Shown piece after piece: positions 1 to 10,747 of a stretch of DNA of 64,000 nucleotides. The stretch comes from Macrocystis pyrifera (lineage: Eukaryota > Sar > Phaeophyceae > Laminariales > Laminariaceae). The first letter of the stretch is position 1, and every line of letters begins with the position of its first letter. The stretch spans positions 12,374,580 through 12,438,579 of the forward strand of contig JASSKH010000011.1 of assembly GCA_031763025.1 (NCBI GenBank), given 5' to 3'. The translations under genes and the position numbers were made by a program. The notes below the pieces were generated by a model, which was given only the letters and a program-made list of their open reading frames with translations, was not told where the DNA came from and ran no database searches.

Positions 1-1479
1 AGAAGTATTATTAATAGTACTCCTAGTAAGTAGGAGCTCAAAGCGTTGATGCTGCTCTCCGTTCTCAACGTGCAACCCCCCCGGGATTCCAACTACGGGA
101 CATCCTGAAGGGGAACCTTGAAATGCTGTACCAGATTAAAATTGGATGCCGGACAGAACACAGCAATTCTATTAGACGGGTGTGTATGAGCTACATGTAT
201 CAAGCTAAGCCTGTGGTATCAAGAAGCGATTAGATTATTCTCACTATACCGCCTCAATATATATGTCACCCCTAATACGTAGTGTACGTGACAGGGTAAT
301 GGCTGAGATGGGGAGGTGGCAGCTGTAGCCGATAACCTAGTCAGGGACAACCTTCGCTATGTTTGCTACTTCAACCCTTTGTGATCATCTCATCACAGCA
401 GCTCCACCTTCAATGTTCGCATGTGAGCATCATGTCTTATTTCTCTTTGCGGCGAACGACCGTACTCTCACGCTGCTGCTACGGTGGTCATGAACCTGAA
501 TTAGCCTTGATCCATGTCTACGCTCAATTCCTCCGCTACTGCAACAACTACCGCTACTGGCTACTGACTACGACGAAACATCGTTCAACAACAGAATGGA
601 AGTCGAAAGGTAGTGTATCGGTTAATTTAACTATCATCCAAAAGATTTCCGACCGCACTCATATTTCTCTTTGGGACCGTCGCCGAAGATCCGGTGGTGC
701 TTTCTTTGCGGACGATCGGCAGCGAAAACTTAGAGTTGGCCGACTTTACGTCGACGGCCGTCGTTATTCTACCTTCATATATACTACGTGGACGAAAGTA
801 CATACCGGGTACATGGAGGGTGGAAAAGCAGCATGTTGTATCAGTCCAGACGCTCTGTAACTTTTCTACTTCCTTGGTCGATGTTGATACATTTATCTGT
901 TGCTGTACGATCCGTTGTACAACGCAAGGTACCTCAAGTACCTTTGAAAATGCCAATGATGTTGTCTACAAAGCTTGGTATGTGTCTTCCGTGCTTCGCC
1001 GAGTGGTGAACATGCCGCCTAAGCGCTTCGGTTAACATCGGGGCGACAACAAACAGCAAGGTACAGGTTGTGGTTCCGATAGAGTGGCCCATGGTGTTGA
1101 CGAAAACTGGAACCACTACTCAGGGCACCCTCGCTATTCCGATATAGCGAGCGACATCTTTGGGAGATCGCAAAAACCGTATAACTCGTTATATCGAGAA
1201 AGACAGGGAGGGGATTGTCTGGGTATCAGATGCTTGATGTTGCAGAGCGCTGTTAGTCGTGGCGGGACTCGCTGTGTCCATACACGAAAAACGCTCGCCT
1301 TGTGCAACTTTTTCGTCTTTTCATTCGACGGGTTTGAAAATAAAATTGGCGGTGCGCACAATGTCAGGGGAAGGGGGACGAAAACACATTTTCTATCTGA
1401 GCACGCAATACCCCACCTGTGTTGCACTGCCCACAAAATATAGCTGATACTCGTAGAGCCAAAAGTCCCGACAACAAAG
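1..1479. other. Unassigned spacer
   Basis: No reading frame here resembles a known protein and none is bounded by convincing splice sites. Overlapping open frames on both strands (for example 363-860 plus and 1134-1559 minus) have the random look of chance frames. I see no RNA gene or repeat copy. Confidence 0.5.
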
Positions 1480-1815
1480 AAAATGGAATCACGTCTGCCG
1501 CCGCATGTTTTTCGAGGAATTTTCGTTCTTTCTGCTCCAGCTGCTCCGACCGTTCCCATTGAGCTAAAATTTGGCAGGGCAGATATGAGCTCCTTGGTGC
1601 ACTCCCGCGAGTGCGCTAAAGCGACATCGCTTTTCGTGTCGTCCTTCGGGGTGGACGTCGTCGTTTGAAAAGGTGGTTCCAGGCGCTTGGGTTTTCGGTT
1701 TTTTGTACTCTTCTAGTCAAGTTTTTTTTTCCTGGTAGAAGGGGAAACGTCCTGAAACGTACTAGTAGCTTCTGCGTTCTCCTCCTGGTCGTTCTACAGC
1801 AGAGTCAAATGGAAG
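1480..1815 (+). repeat. Left arm of a diverged inverted repeat
   Basis: This segment matches the reverse complement of 2655-2975 at roughly 70-75 percent identity by eye. Shared stretches include a 'cacgtctgcc' block, a 'ctccttggtg.actcccg.gagtg' block and a 'ttttcgg' block. The arms enclose about 840 bp. The ends carry no clear target duplication, so this may be two inverted copies of one repeat rather than the termini of one transposon. Confidence 0.6.
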
Positions 1816-2654
1816 TCATTTTTTGTTTTTTGAGCTGAGTGGAAGTCGAGTGGAAGCTTCCCCCCATCCTGGACCCCCAAAGCGGCGAGTTTACCAGGCA
1901 AGGCCTGTCTCGTTGGTGAGTTCGTTTAGCTGTGCGCACGCCCAAAAGAGGGCATAATGTCCGCCGTCACGCCTACCTGCGCCAAAGCCAATGGTCGCTT
2001 CACTCCTCAACAGCTATGTGACACACCTTCTGCAGGTGCGGTCGTGTTGCCCTCCCCCCGTGACGTCAGAGGCCCCTGGTTTAATGATCTCGGGGGATGC
2101 ATCACTACCAATACTGCTGTTGCAGCGCGTAAGCAGAGGGCGCTTCCAACACCACATGCTGGTGTGGCGGTGTGTCCCCCCCTATGGTATGGTCCTTGTT
2201 GTGTGTCTCGGAGTCTAGAGACTACAGCAGTAGTAACTGCTACCGGTAGTTGTTTGTATCGCGAAAAGAGGGCTTTCCACGAAACCCCTGTTCCCGGTGG
2301 AAACCTATTTTATAAATTTATGAAATAATACGTTTGACCCAGCCGCTGTGTGAGTTCGGCTGGTTAAGTAGTTGACACTCAACTTTGCAAGCTGCGTAAT
2401 ACGTCTCGTCTATATTCCATTTTCACTGAATTTTACAAGTGTTGAAACCTATTAATGGTGACAAAACCCACGTGGTGCAACGGCAACCTGGGGGGCACAA
2501 AACCATCTAGTGCGTCCCCCAGCCCCTGACTTATCTTCCTCGACAGATAGATGTTGACAAACTCTGGATTCTGTGGGAAAAGCGACACAGGTCATGAGAG
2601 CAGTGCAACACTTTAAACCTCACTAGAGGATGTTATATTTCCTTTTCATTCGCG
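1816..2654. other. Spacer between inverted-repeat arms
   Basis: An open frame of 123 codons at 1957-2328 (plus) lies here, but its composition and sequence look like chance and it resembles no family I know. Near 2388-2405 is an 18-bp word that recurs at 9739-9756 and, shortened to 16 bp, inverted at 43945-43960. Confidence 0.4.
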
Positions 2655-2975
2655 CAACTTCTGAGTTCCTGCTCATTCTACAGCAGAAAACAAATACTAC
2701 ATAAATTGACTCGTACAAGCAGTAGTAGTAAAATAAACCGAAAATTAAACGCATGGAACCACATTGTCAACACTCAGCGACAAGGCTGGCCCCGAAGGAG
2801 GACACGAAAGGTGCTGTTAATTTGGCACACTCACGGGAGTACACCAAGGAGCTGAATCCGTTCTGCCAAGTTTTGGCTCGATGGAAACGTCCGGAGCGAG
2901 AGCAGAAAAACTTTATGTCCTTAGGAACAAAACGGTGGCAGACGTGCTTCCAATGTCGTAGGTGGGGCATTTTTT
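2655..2975 (-). repeat. Right arm of the diverged inverted repeat
   Basis: This is the reverse-complement partner of 1480-1815. It abuts the (TTG)n end of the LINE fragment that starts at about 2985. Confidence 0.6.
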
Positions 2976-2984
2976 GTGTCGTTG

Positions 2985-3665
2985 TGCAGTAGTTGTTGTT
3001 GTTGTTGTTTTCTTCACTTTAAACCGTTCTTTCTACCCGTCGACATCCAGCACAACCAGTGTCCGTGCCGATTCTTCAATCCTAGAGAGATACAAGTTAT
3101 GTGGTCACAAAGCTACGACACAGAGATACTACGTTGCCAGGTATGCAATGCAATGCCATGTCATCATACTGCGTACGACAGGCATGACCTAGAGAAACTA
3201 AACGAAACAAAGAGAAAAAAACAAAAACAGAGAAGACAATTCGAAAGAGAAAAATAAATCAAGAAAAAAGAAACAAATATATACCTGGTATATATATATG
3301 TATATATAGCAACAGACCATCGTACCCCCCCGCAGGAGATCTGGCAGACACTTGAACGGAAGGAGCTAGAAAAAAAAGGAAAAAAAAGAAAACACCACTA
3401 GTCGTCAACAGAGTAAGACTAAGAACCAAGGGAAAATAATAGGCAAACCAAACAAAGCACAAGGCATGCTCCAGGTAGCGGCAGCAGTTTATGGTACGAG
3501 TAGCACAGCCAGGGTCTCCCTGCTGGCCCGCCTGGTACCTTGCTACCCTGTCTGCCACCATCGTCCAGCGTTCGTCAACTATGCCCGGCCCCTCGGCGTC
3601 AGACAAGACGAAACAAGCAAAGCAGGCTCGTCATCCACCCACGCCACACAACTCCTTCAATAAGG
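2985..3665 (-). mobile_element. 5'-truncated LINE 3' end, minus strand
   Basis: Read on the minus strand, this begins with the C-terminal coding tail of a LINE (pattern VDE..-..-ADRVARYQAG near 3590-3520) and runs through a 3' untranslated region to a (CAA)n tail, seen on the plus strand as (TTG)n at about 2992-3011. The coding tail resembles the end of the better-preserved LINE at 21946-22779 (VDEC....IDRMARY). Other copies of this 3' end lie at 3880-4213, 6945-7026, 7027-7500 and 7501-8047. The direct relation between this copy and 7501-8047 is especially clear around the 'ctggtaccttgctaccctg' stretch. The copy is dead. Confidence 0.7.
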
Positions 3666-3770
3666 GCCGATTCTAACGACAAGATGAAATTTCCAAAAAC
3701 TTGCTATTTTGGCAAATTAATATTGTGGCAACACTTTAAAAAAAGACGACAAAGCTTTTTTGTAATAAGG
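3666..3770. repeat. Short insertion with 7-bp duplication
   Basis: Compared with the sister LINE copy ending at 8047, the sequence is interrupted here by about 98 bp. The word AATAAGG stands on both sides (3659-3665 and 3764-3770), and downstream the alignment to the sister copy resumes ('ataaggctt..tatcaatcg'). This looks like a small insertion with a target duplication. No terminal repeats are obvious. Confidence 0.45.
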
Positions 3771-3879
3771 CTTTTATCAATCGGAGAAAGGAAGACAAAG
3801 AAAAAATATAACAAAAACCACATAGAGTCACAGCGCGAAGAAGAAAATAAAATGAAACAACGCAACACAGCTGCTGTGA

Positions 3880-4167
3880 GTACAGCAAGCAGTAGTAGTG
3901 TTTCTTTTTCTCTTTCGAATTGTCTTCTCTGTTTTTGTTTTTTTTCTCTTTTTTGTTCCGTTTAGTTTCTCTAGATCATGGAATGTGTATGTCGTGCCTG
4001 TCGTACGCAGTATGATGACATGGTATGCATTGCATACGTGGCAACGTAGTATCTCTGTGGCGTAGCTTTGTGACCACAGAACTTGTATATCTCTAGGATT
4101 GAAGAATCGGCACGGACACTGGTTGTGCTGGATATCGACGGGTAGAAATAACGGTTTAATGTGAAGA

Positions 4168-4211
<44 letters not shown>

Positions 4212-4213
4212 GC
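3880..4213 (+). mobile_element. LINE 3' end with (CAA)n tail, plus strand
   Basis: This copy of the LINE 3' untranslated region lies in plus orientation, inverted relative to 2985-3665, and ends in a long (CAA)n run at about 4168-4210. It contains the family landmarks 'tgtgaccacagaact', 'gattgaagaatcggcacgg' and 'gggtagaaa'. It is immediately followed by the MITE at 4224. A trinucleotide 3' tail and 5' truncation are typical of non-LTR retrotransposon insertions. Confidence 0.7.
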
Positions 4214-4223
4214 AGCAGTAGTA

Positions 4224-4328
4224 TTACGGGGGTCCATAGTTAACAGGACCAAATATTGTTAGTAAAAATACCTAAATATATAGGTTTTTATGTATGCCAT
4301 AGGTCCTGTTAACTATAGACCCCCGTGA
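4224..4328. mobile_element. Stowaway-like MITE, copy 1 (TA target duplication)
   Basis: This is a 105-bp element with near-perfect terminal inverted repeats of about 28 bp starting TTACGGGGG, flanked by TA on both sides (4222-4223 and 4329-4330). It has no coding capacity. A second copy sits at 8934-9042 with the same ends and the same core ('aaatattgttagtaaaaata'). TA duplication with short inverted repeats is the pattern of MITEs mobilised by Tc1/mariner transposases. No such transposase is visible in the window. Confidence 0.85.
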
Positions 4329-4381
4329 TAGTAGTAGTTGCAGGTTGATAGTTGATAGTGAATAGCAACAAAGACAGCACT

Positions 4382-5985
4382 AGGCCCAATCTTCTAAGAC
4401 GTGTCTTAAAATTCGTCTTCCGTTTCTCGGAGAGAGGCACGTCTTACTCGCTATATCGCGTCTTGGCACGTCATAGATTCGTCTTGTCACGTTTAGATTC
4501 GTCTTGGCACGTCTTAGATTCGTCTTAGAGCGCACCAGGCGCCGGTCGAGGCGTCTTAGGGGGTCGACACGACCACAGCGAGCTGTGGAAATAGACGGAA
4601 ACACAGCAAGGACGGCGGTTGAATCGACTGCTCCAACTTGCTTCTTTCGAACCTTCTTTTTTCGGGCCTCCATGCGTTTTTCCCTGTCGCCGGGGACATC
4701 GAACCCGGTCCCCCGGATTTTCGAGTATGGCATTATTATTTTGAAAAATAAAACATGATCTATCTCTGATCTCTCTCGTCCCACCTAGTACACAACCAAA
4801 GTTCCCGCCAAACACACACCACACCACACACCATCACACTCCACACTGCACCATCCAAGCACCCAAAAAGTACATACGGTACTTCGCGCCGGTAGTAGTT
4901 TTATTATTATTATAGTGGTTTGTGCAAAATAAAATCTTCTGTTGTTGGTATTCTTACACCGTGGGTGGTACATCAGTACCAGCTTGCAACGTAATCTTTG
5001 AACGGCATAGTATAGGACGACTACCGTGGTACATCAGTACCAATATAGGACAATTATTGCTGCTTTTTTTTCTGTATTCCGTGAGCAGTCTCGGTTTCGT
5101 TCGTGTTTCGTTACAGCAAGTAAACAATATCGGATAGTTTTATTTGCGCGAGTTCGTTGGTATTTTTACACCGTGGATGGTACATCAGTAGTACCAGTAA
5201 CATAGCGACGTGTTCTGTAAACGGGATAGTTTAGACACCTGCAGCTCTCTCCTTCTGCCTTCTGGTTCCGTGGGCGGTTTCCTAGGTTGTTATTGATATT
5301 ATTATTATTACGTACAAGCAAATATTTGAGTGTGTTGGTATCCACGGCCGCTGACGGTACGATATTCAGTATGCTATTCGAACTCGTAGAAAAAACCCGA
5401 TCGATACAATAAAAACAGGTACGAGTACCTTGGTGCCTTTTATTCGCAATGCGATTTCGGAGCTTTCCCTCAAAATATGGGTACGTATGTACTAATGTAC
5501 AAGTACACATGTTCAAATACACCAGATACTACCTGGCATCTACTATTAATATGTTATACGTTGTTGTCTCGTCGAATGCAAACTAAACAAGGAGCTACCA
5601 CGAGTAGGACGTAATAATACCGTTCCAACTATCAATATAAGTAATATTCGCACTTATCAGGTAGCTTGATACTTGTACTATTGCCGTGTATTTACTGCCG
5701 CTTTACATTGTTGTGTGGTTGCTGTATTGATGAACCCGTAACCTGTTGAACTAACTGCTATTTTTCGACATAAAGTCTGTCTTAGTGCTGCCCAGACGTG
5801 GAACCTAAGACGTGCTAAGACGACTCTAAGACGTGCCAAGACGAATCTAAGACGCGCTAAGACGAATCTAAGACGCGCTAAGACGCAAAAAGTGGATCAA
5901 GACAAATGGTTTTCGCACGACTTAATCCAATTTTTTTCCCAGACCGACTTACGGCTCGAAACGCTCGTCTTAGAAGATTCGGCCT
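4382..5985. mobile_element. Non-autonomous Mutator-like element with 10-bp TSD
   Basis: The ends are inverted repeats (left AGGCCCAATCTTCTAAGACG, right its complement with one mismatch). They continue as subterminal arrays of 'cgtcttrg' units that fill about 180 bp on each side (4382-4560 and 5795-5985). The 10 bases AGACAGCACT lie directly outside both ends (4372-4381 and 5986-5995). A 9-11 bp duplication plus long terminal inverted repeats is the signature of MULEs. The 1.2-kb interior encodes nothing recognisable, so the element would need a transposase in trans. Inside, two copies of a 'cac.gtg..tggtacatcagta' segment (about 4960 and 5170) form a minor direct repeat. Confidence 0.85.
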
Positions 5986-5995
5986 AGACAGCACT

Positions 5996-6944
5996 TACTT
6001 TCACCCATTGGCAGACAGCAACGTTGCCTCGACATGCTTTGACTGACACCAAACTATAATAAGGTTTTAGTGTGGAACACCAGGCCCTACACCCTTGACA
6101 ACAAAATATGTTTTGCGTTCCTTGAGACTTGAGACATACCTGGTACAATACCTGGTATGGTCTTTGCATGTTTATTGGCTCTGGATTGGCCGAAAGCTGT
6201 TGGCCGATGAAAATACAATCCCCTACCCCCAGATCCATCCGCCACCCCATTTACGACAAAACTGGAAAACGAATACTTGGTATACCTCACGTCCCCCTCT
6301 ACTGCTGTGCTTGGTGAGACCGATCAAGGATACCCGCAGTACATCCTGTATCATGTCAGCGTTGCCCTTTCTTGCCGACTCGAACAGAGGTGAGACTCGC
6401 GAAAGAAAGGAGGGCGTTTCTAAGAAACTGAGTGTGTGTCTATGGTTTATATAATAGCCATCGTGCATCACAGGTGCTGGCAGCAAACTGAGTTTTGTTG
6501 TGTCATATGTACACGTATGTTTGTCATTTTTTCGTACCTTTCTTTGCCAACTTTTCTGTTCGTACAAGCACTTTTCGGCAAAACAGTGAAGACTCGGACA
6601 CGGGAAGCCCGGCCGGACACATTGGTCGAGGTCTCGACGCGATTCGTGCACTCTGGAGCGCGTGGCCGGCGCCCAAACAAAGTTATTTTTTTCCGGCGGG
6701 AGTGGATGAGACGATGTCCCTGGTTTCAGTACGAAAGGCCTTATTTTGTACGTACGTACCTCTGAAATGTCGTCATATTTTGGGTCTTCATGTACCTGTA
6801 CCATTTTTTTGCGTCTGAACGCAACACACAACGCGACACTTATACAGCAGCAGCAGATCAGAGAGCGTGGTTAACCCCAGCTGCATACAAACTGTACAAC
6901 CCTGCTGTCCAGCAGCAGCAGCACGGCCGTGGTGTACGTGTGTG
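5996..6944. other. Spacer with a dispersed-repeat fragment
   Basis: About 6022-6110 matches 8451-8545 in direct orientation (shared 'gacatgctt.gactgac', 'aggttttag' and 'ccctacacccttgaca'). This is a diverged dispersed repeat. The rest holds only chance-looking open frames. Two of the window's TACCTGGTA words lie at 6137 and 6149. Confidence 0.45.
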
Positions 6945-7026
6945 TTCTTCACATGAAACCGTTCTTTCTACCCGTCCGTCGACATCCAGCACAACCAGTG
7001 TCCTTGCCGATTCTTCCATCAATCCT
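6945..7026 (-). mobile_element. LINE 3'-end fragment, minus strand
   Basis: Only the terminal part of the LINE 3' untranslated region is present, in minus orientation. It is followed head-to-head by the plus-oriented copy at 7027-7500, giving a fold-back arrangement. Confidence 0.6.
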
Positions 7027-7500
7027 AGCTTTGTGCGTTGGTTAGCCTGTTATTTTCCCTTGGTTCTTAGTCTTACTCTGTTGACGACGACTATTAAATA
7101 GTGGTGTTTTTCTTCTTTCTCCTTTTTTATCCAGCTGGTTCTTTTCAAGTGTCTGCCAGATCCACTGCGGGGGACACACGATGGTTTGTTTCTTTTTTTT
7201 TTTTTTCTTGTTTCTTTTTCTCCTTCAAATTGTCTTCCTTGTTTTAGTTTTTTTTTTCTCTTTGTTTCGTTTCGTTTCTCTAGGTCATGGAATGTGTGTG
7301 TCGTGCCTGTCGTATACATGACATTGCATTGCATACGTGGCAACGTAGTACCTCTGTGGCGTATAGCTTTGTGACCACAGAACTTGTATCTCTCTAGGAT
7401 TGAAGAATCGGCACGGACACTGGTTGTGCTGTGGATGTCGACGGGTAGAAAGAACGGTTTAAAATGAAGAAAACAACACAACAACAACAACAACAACAAC
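7027..7500 (+). mobile_element. LINE 3' end with (CAA)n tail, plus strand
   Basis: This is a plus-oriented copy of the LINE 3' region. It shows the same polypyrimidine and 'tgtgaccacagaactt' landmarks as 3880-4213 and ends in (CAA)n at about 7475-7500. It is followed at once by the opposite-strand copy 7501-8047. Confidence 0.7.
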
Positions 7501-8047
7501 AGAAGAGATACTACGTTGCCACGTATGCAGTAAGCACAGCAGTATTCATGCTGGACACGACAGGCACGACATACACATTCCATGATAGTGATGGACGAAA
7601 CGAAACATTGAAAAAGAAAAAATCACAAATTATAACAAAGAAGACAAACTGCAAATCGAAAGAGAAAAAGAAACAAAAAATATGTATGTATCAGAAGCAA
7701 ACTGTCGTGCCCCCCCCCCGCAAGGGATGTGGCAGACTTGAAAAGAGCGACCTGGAAAAAGAAAGGAAAAAGAAGAAAAACACCACTACTTGTGTACAGA
7801 GTAGACTAAGAGCCGAGGGAAAATAGCAGGCAAACCAACGCACAAAACATCCTCCAAGTTGCGGCAGCAGTTTGTGGTGCGAGTAGCATAGCCAGGTTCT
7901 CCCTGCTGGTCCGCCTGGTACCTTGCTACCCTGTCTGCGGCCTCCGTCCAGCATTCGTCAACTATGCCCGGCCTCACGGCGTCAGACGATACGAAACAAG
8001 CAAAGCAGGCTCGTCATCCACCCACGCCACACGACTCCTTCAATAAG
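7501..8047 (-). mobile_element. LINE 3' end, minus strand, tail missing
   Basis: This is the sister copy of 2985-3665 in the same orientation, lacking the terminal 3' segment and the tail. On the minus strand it reads through a C-terminal tail with VDEC...ADRVARYQAD (about 7955-7890). A C10 run lies near 7710. Together with 6945-7500 it makes a +/- palindromic cluster. Confidence 0.7.
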
Positions 8048-8933
8048 GCTTATCAATCGAAGGAAGGAAGTGAAAGAAATAAGCCACGGGCTCGTGTGGC
8101 TGTGCGTAGGTCTCCGCTGTATTGCTGTGGCTAGCTGCTCTTTTTTTCACCGTGAAATCGATCATCCCGCAACAACACACCTCTCTCTCTCTGACGCTGT
8201 GCGCGATCGTGCGATCGTACAACATGTTGGGGCTGTTGCATACAGCAGCGCGACTCCGGCAATAGACATCAACACCAGCAGCGCAGAGAGCGTGATGACT
8301 GCTAGCTAAAGCTACATCATCAACAGTCGGCAACACCATGCACGTGTGGTTGAGCCGCGCTCTACGGTGGGTGGTAAATCAAAGCCTGTCTGTGCTTGCT
8401 GTGTACCTTGGTAACAAAGATGTCAGGAGACATACTTTTTAGCCAACGACGGAAAGAAACTTTGCCTTGACATGCTTCGACTGACGCCAAAATACTACTA
8501 GTTAGGTTTTAGCATAGAAGACTCCGCCCTACACCCTTGACAGTTCACGTTTTGCCTTGGTTGACATGTCTCCTGACTTATTTGGTGTGTAACGGCCTGA
8601 CGGCACAAATTGATATCTACTGCTGCTGCCGGCGTGCTCTTCTTCTGCTTGCTATAATAGATAGACAACAGCAGAGCAGCACAGCACCAGTGAAGCAGTG
8701 GTGCGATGCTCGCAGCAGCGGAGAGGCCAACAGTCAGCAAGTATGTGCCTGTGATTACCTGTTTCTCGCTGCTGTTGTCATGTTCGCCGTTACGCACCAG
8801 GTACACAGCTACTTGCTTGCCACAAGCATTTTTCAAAAAAAAAAAATGGCACGGAAGACGTGGGACCTATTCCTCCCTCCTGTGTTCTCATATGATATCA
8901 CCAGGTATACGATATAACATGTCATGTGCACTA
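8048..8933. other. Spacer with a dispersed-repeat fragment
   Basis: Apart from the 8451-8545 partner of the repeat at 6022-6110, nothing recognisable is seen. Open frames on both strands are short, overlap each other and lack family resemblance. Confidence 0.45.
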
Positions 8934-9042
8934 TTACGGGGGGGCATAGTAAATAGGACCAAATATTGTTAGTAAAAATACAGTAGGGAAATATAAAGGT
9001 TTTTGTTTTACCGTAGGTCCTATATACTATGGTCCCCCGTAA
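8934..9042. mobile_element. Stowaway-like MITE, copy 2 (TA target duplication)
   Basis: This 109-bp element starts TTACGGGGG and ends CCCCCGTAA, with TA on each side (8932-8933 and 9043-9044). Its inverted repeats and AT-rich core match copy 1 at 4224-4328 with scattered substitutions and a few extra bases in the loop. Confidence 0.85.
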
Positions 9043-9204
9043 TACAGCAGTAGTAGTAGATCGTTCGCACAAATGTCGTACGACGAAGCACCGACTACTG
9101 TTATTTACCCGGCTGTTGCTGCTGTACACTACGGGGCTTTTCCTACAGAGAACACAAGCAGTAGTATTAGTATAGCGGTGTGATTATTACAGCCAACCGA
9201 AAGG

Positions 9205-9415
9205 GGTACAGTATGGGCAAGCGTGATATTATTTTTGGGCCGCCATCTTGAAAGAACCTTGAGCATAGGGTATTATATACCTGGTAGGATTTAGTGCAGA
9301 GTTGACCACTGAGCCGTTTTTCTTAACCCAACGTTCTTAGCATTCTCGAAAAAGTGAGCACTAAGTTCTTGTTGGGCACTTCCTTATTGGCGGGCCTATG
9401 CTGTATGGCAGTACC
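9205..9415 (+). repeat. Dispersed repeat X, copy 1
   Basis: About 200 bp here match 34760-34975 in the same orientation (shared 'gggcaagc.tga.att', 'gatttagtg.agagtt.accac.gagccg' and 'cttgct/gttgggc'). At the second site the block interrupts a TAAC-rich repeat, so it behaves like an inserted element. I see no clear terminal repeats. Confidence 0.55.
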
Positions 9416-10226
9416 CGTCCTAACGGTACCCTCCTTTTTTATTAACTACAAGTAATGATCCCACACTATTCCCACCAACAGCAACAGCAGTACAGCAGTT
9501 AGTTCTGTCCCCAAAAATATGTATAGTGTATTGTGACTTTGACATTTATAATATTGATGGGTGGGATATAGTTAATAATTGTTCTCAACAGGTGTGCAGG
9601 TATTTCATACGAGTATTATTTCAGTCTTGTGCCACTCCCCTATTAATAGGCACTTCCCGGAGGGGAACCTTGTAGATATATATGATTTATAAAACACTAC
9701 AAAAGCACGTCAGCTGTGAGTGCAACCATCGGTCGATACTCAACTTTGCAAGCTGCTTGAACCGTTCGCGCGTTTTCCATTATTTCCCTCGCGATTGACT
9801 ACTGGCCAAGTGACTCCCCTGGATACCACCAGGGTCGACGAGACGATAATACTTACAGCTGGCTCGGGTACCAATTGATTTCGGCCAGTACGATTTCGCG
9901 CACTGAAACAGCAGATCGACGCGTGAGGGCCGGGGTACACAAGACAATCGGAAGTTGGTTTGCAGCAGTTCACACGTGACATGCATATCAAGACACTGTA
10001 AATTTTGAATACTCCCTGTAAATATTGCAGCAGGTCTTGACGTACAAGTACGTGTTTGTTGGTGAATCTCACTGTCGTACATGTTCTTGGCCTGTTTTGC
10101 CCTTGATATATGAAAAATACAGCAAGCACACACCTGTAAAATTGCAGAAGGTGATCCAACAGCGCAGGAGGTGATGCTCGTGTTTTCTGCAGGCAGGCTA
10201 GCGAGTGGCCCATTTCGATCCTACAG
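9416..10226. other. Unassigned spacer
   Basis: No supported gene. The 18-bp word shared with 2388-2405 stands at 9739-9756. Minus-strand open frames around 9740-10213 overlap each other and look like chance. Confidence 0.4.
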
Positions 10227-10439
10227 TTCCTGGTTCCATCCCAGACGTTCTACCAGGCTATACGATCACGAGAGCTGGGTCCCGAAGCTCGCCCTGCACA
10301 CGATGCCAAGAAGCTGGAAACAAAAGCTAAAGCTGAACGCGAGCGTCACTCCACAGCCTCTTGTCGTTTTGATTATTTCGACTGTCAACGAAGTCCGATC
10401 CTTGAACATTGTCCGGATTTTGATTGGAGGAGTTTTTAG
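10227..10439 (+). CDS. Possible 3' exon, charged protein of unknown function
   Basis: After an acceptor-like 'cctacag' a frame of 70 codons runs to TAG at 10437-10439. It reads as a charged segment (near the middle AKKLETKAKAERERHS) followed by a Cys/Asp-rich tail (CRFDYFDC, then EHCPDFDW). The composition is more protein-like than the neighbouring frames. No family is recognised, no upstream exon can be fixed and no start codon is visible. It could equally be a transposon fragment belonging to the tyrosine-recombinase element next to it, although that lies on the other strand. Confidence 0.25.
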   Translation, partial: FLVPSQTFYQAIRSRELGPEARPAHDAKKLETKAKAERERHSTASCRFDYFDCQRSPILEHCPDFDWRSF

Positions 10440-10574
10440 ATCCCCTTGCATCAATCTACCTAAGCCTAACTTATATTTTCATGCATCCAAGGTGCTGCAG
10501 CAATGTCTACGCTTCGAGGTTCTGCCTGGCGGCCAGATTTTGCTCGCCTCCAGCCTCCAGAATATAGGGTTTTG

Positions 10575-10747
10575 CATTTTGCTTTCGAAGTTGTCTTATA
10601 TTAGTTCACACCCCCCCGCTCGGAACGAAGGGGGGTAGAGAGAAGGGCAGACCCCCGGGGCTGCTCCAGTAGCAACCCCTTCTAACATCCGTAAACCTGA
10701 GTCAAACTCCATCCACAACTGGCGACGTCGATCTCTCGACGCCAGCC
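10575..10747. repeat. Direct repeat of the YR element, distal copy
   Basis: This is about 90 percent identical to 11527-11700 in the same orientation, from 'attttgctttcgaag' to 'tctctcgacgccagcc'. The pair lies downstream of the minus-strand tyrosine recombinase. Elements of the DIRS/Ngaro type carry split direct repeats after the recombinase gene, so these may be the two B repeats with the A2 segment (10748-11526) between them. Confidence 0.7.

Noticed and set aside
4680..4720. B-box-like GGTTCGATGTCC on the minus strand
   Set aside because: The T-arm does not pair with a 7-base loop and no A-box or acceptor stem lies upstream. It is inside the MULE interior.
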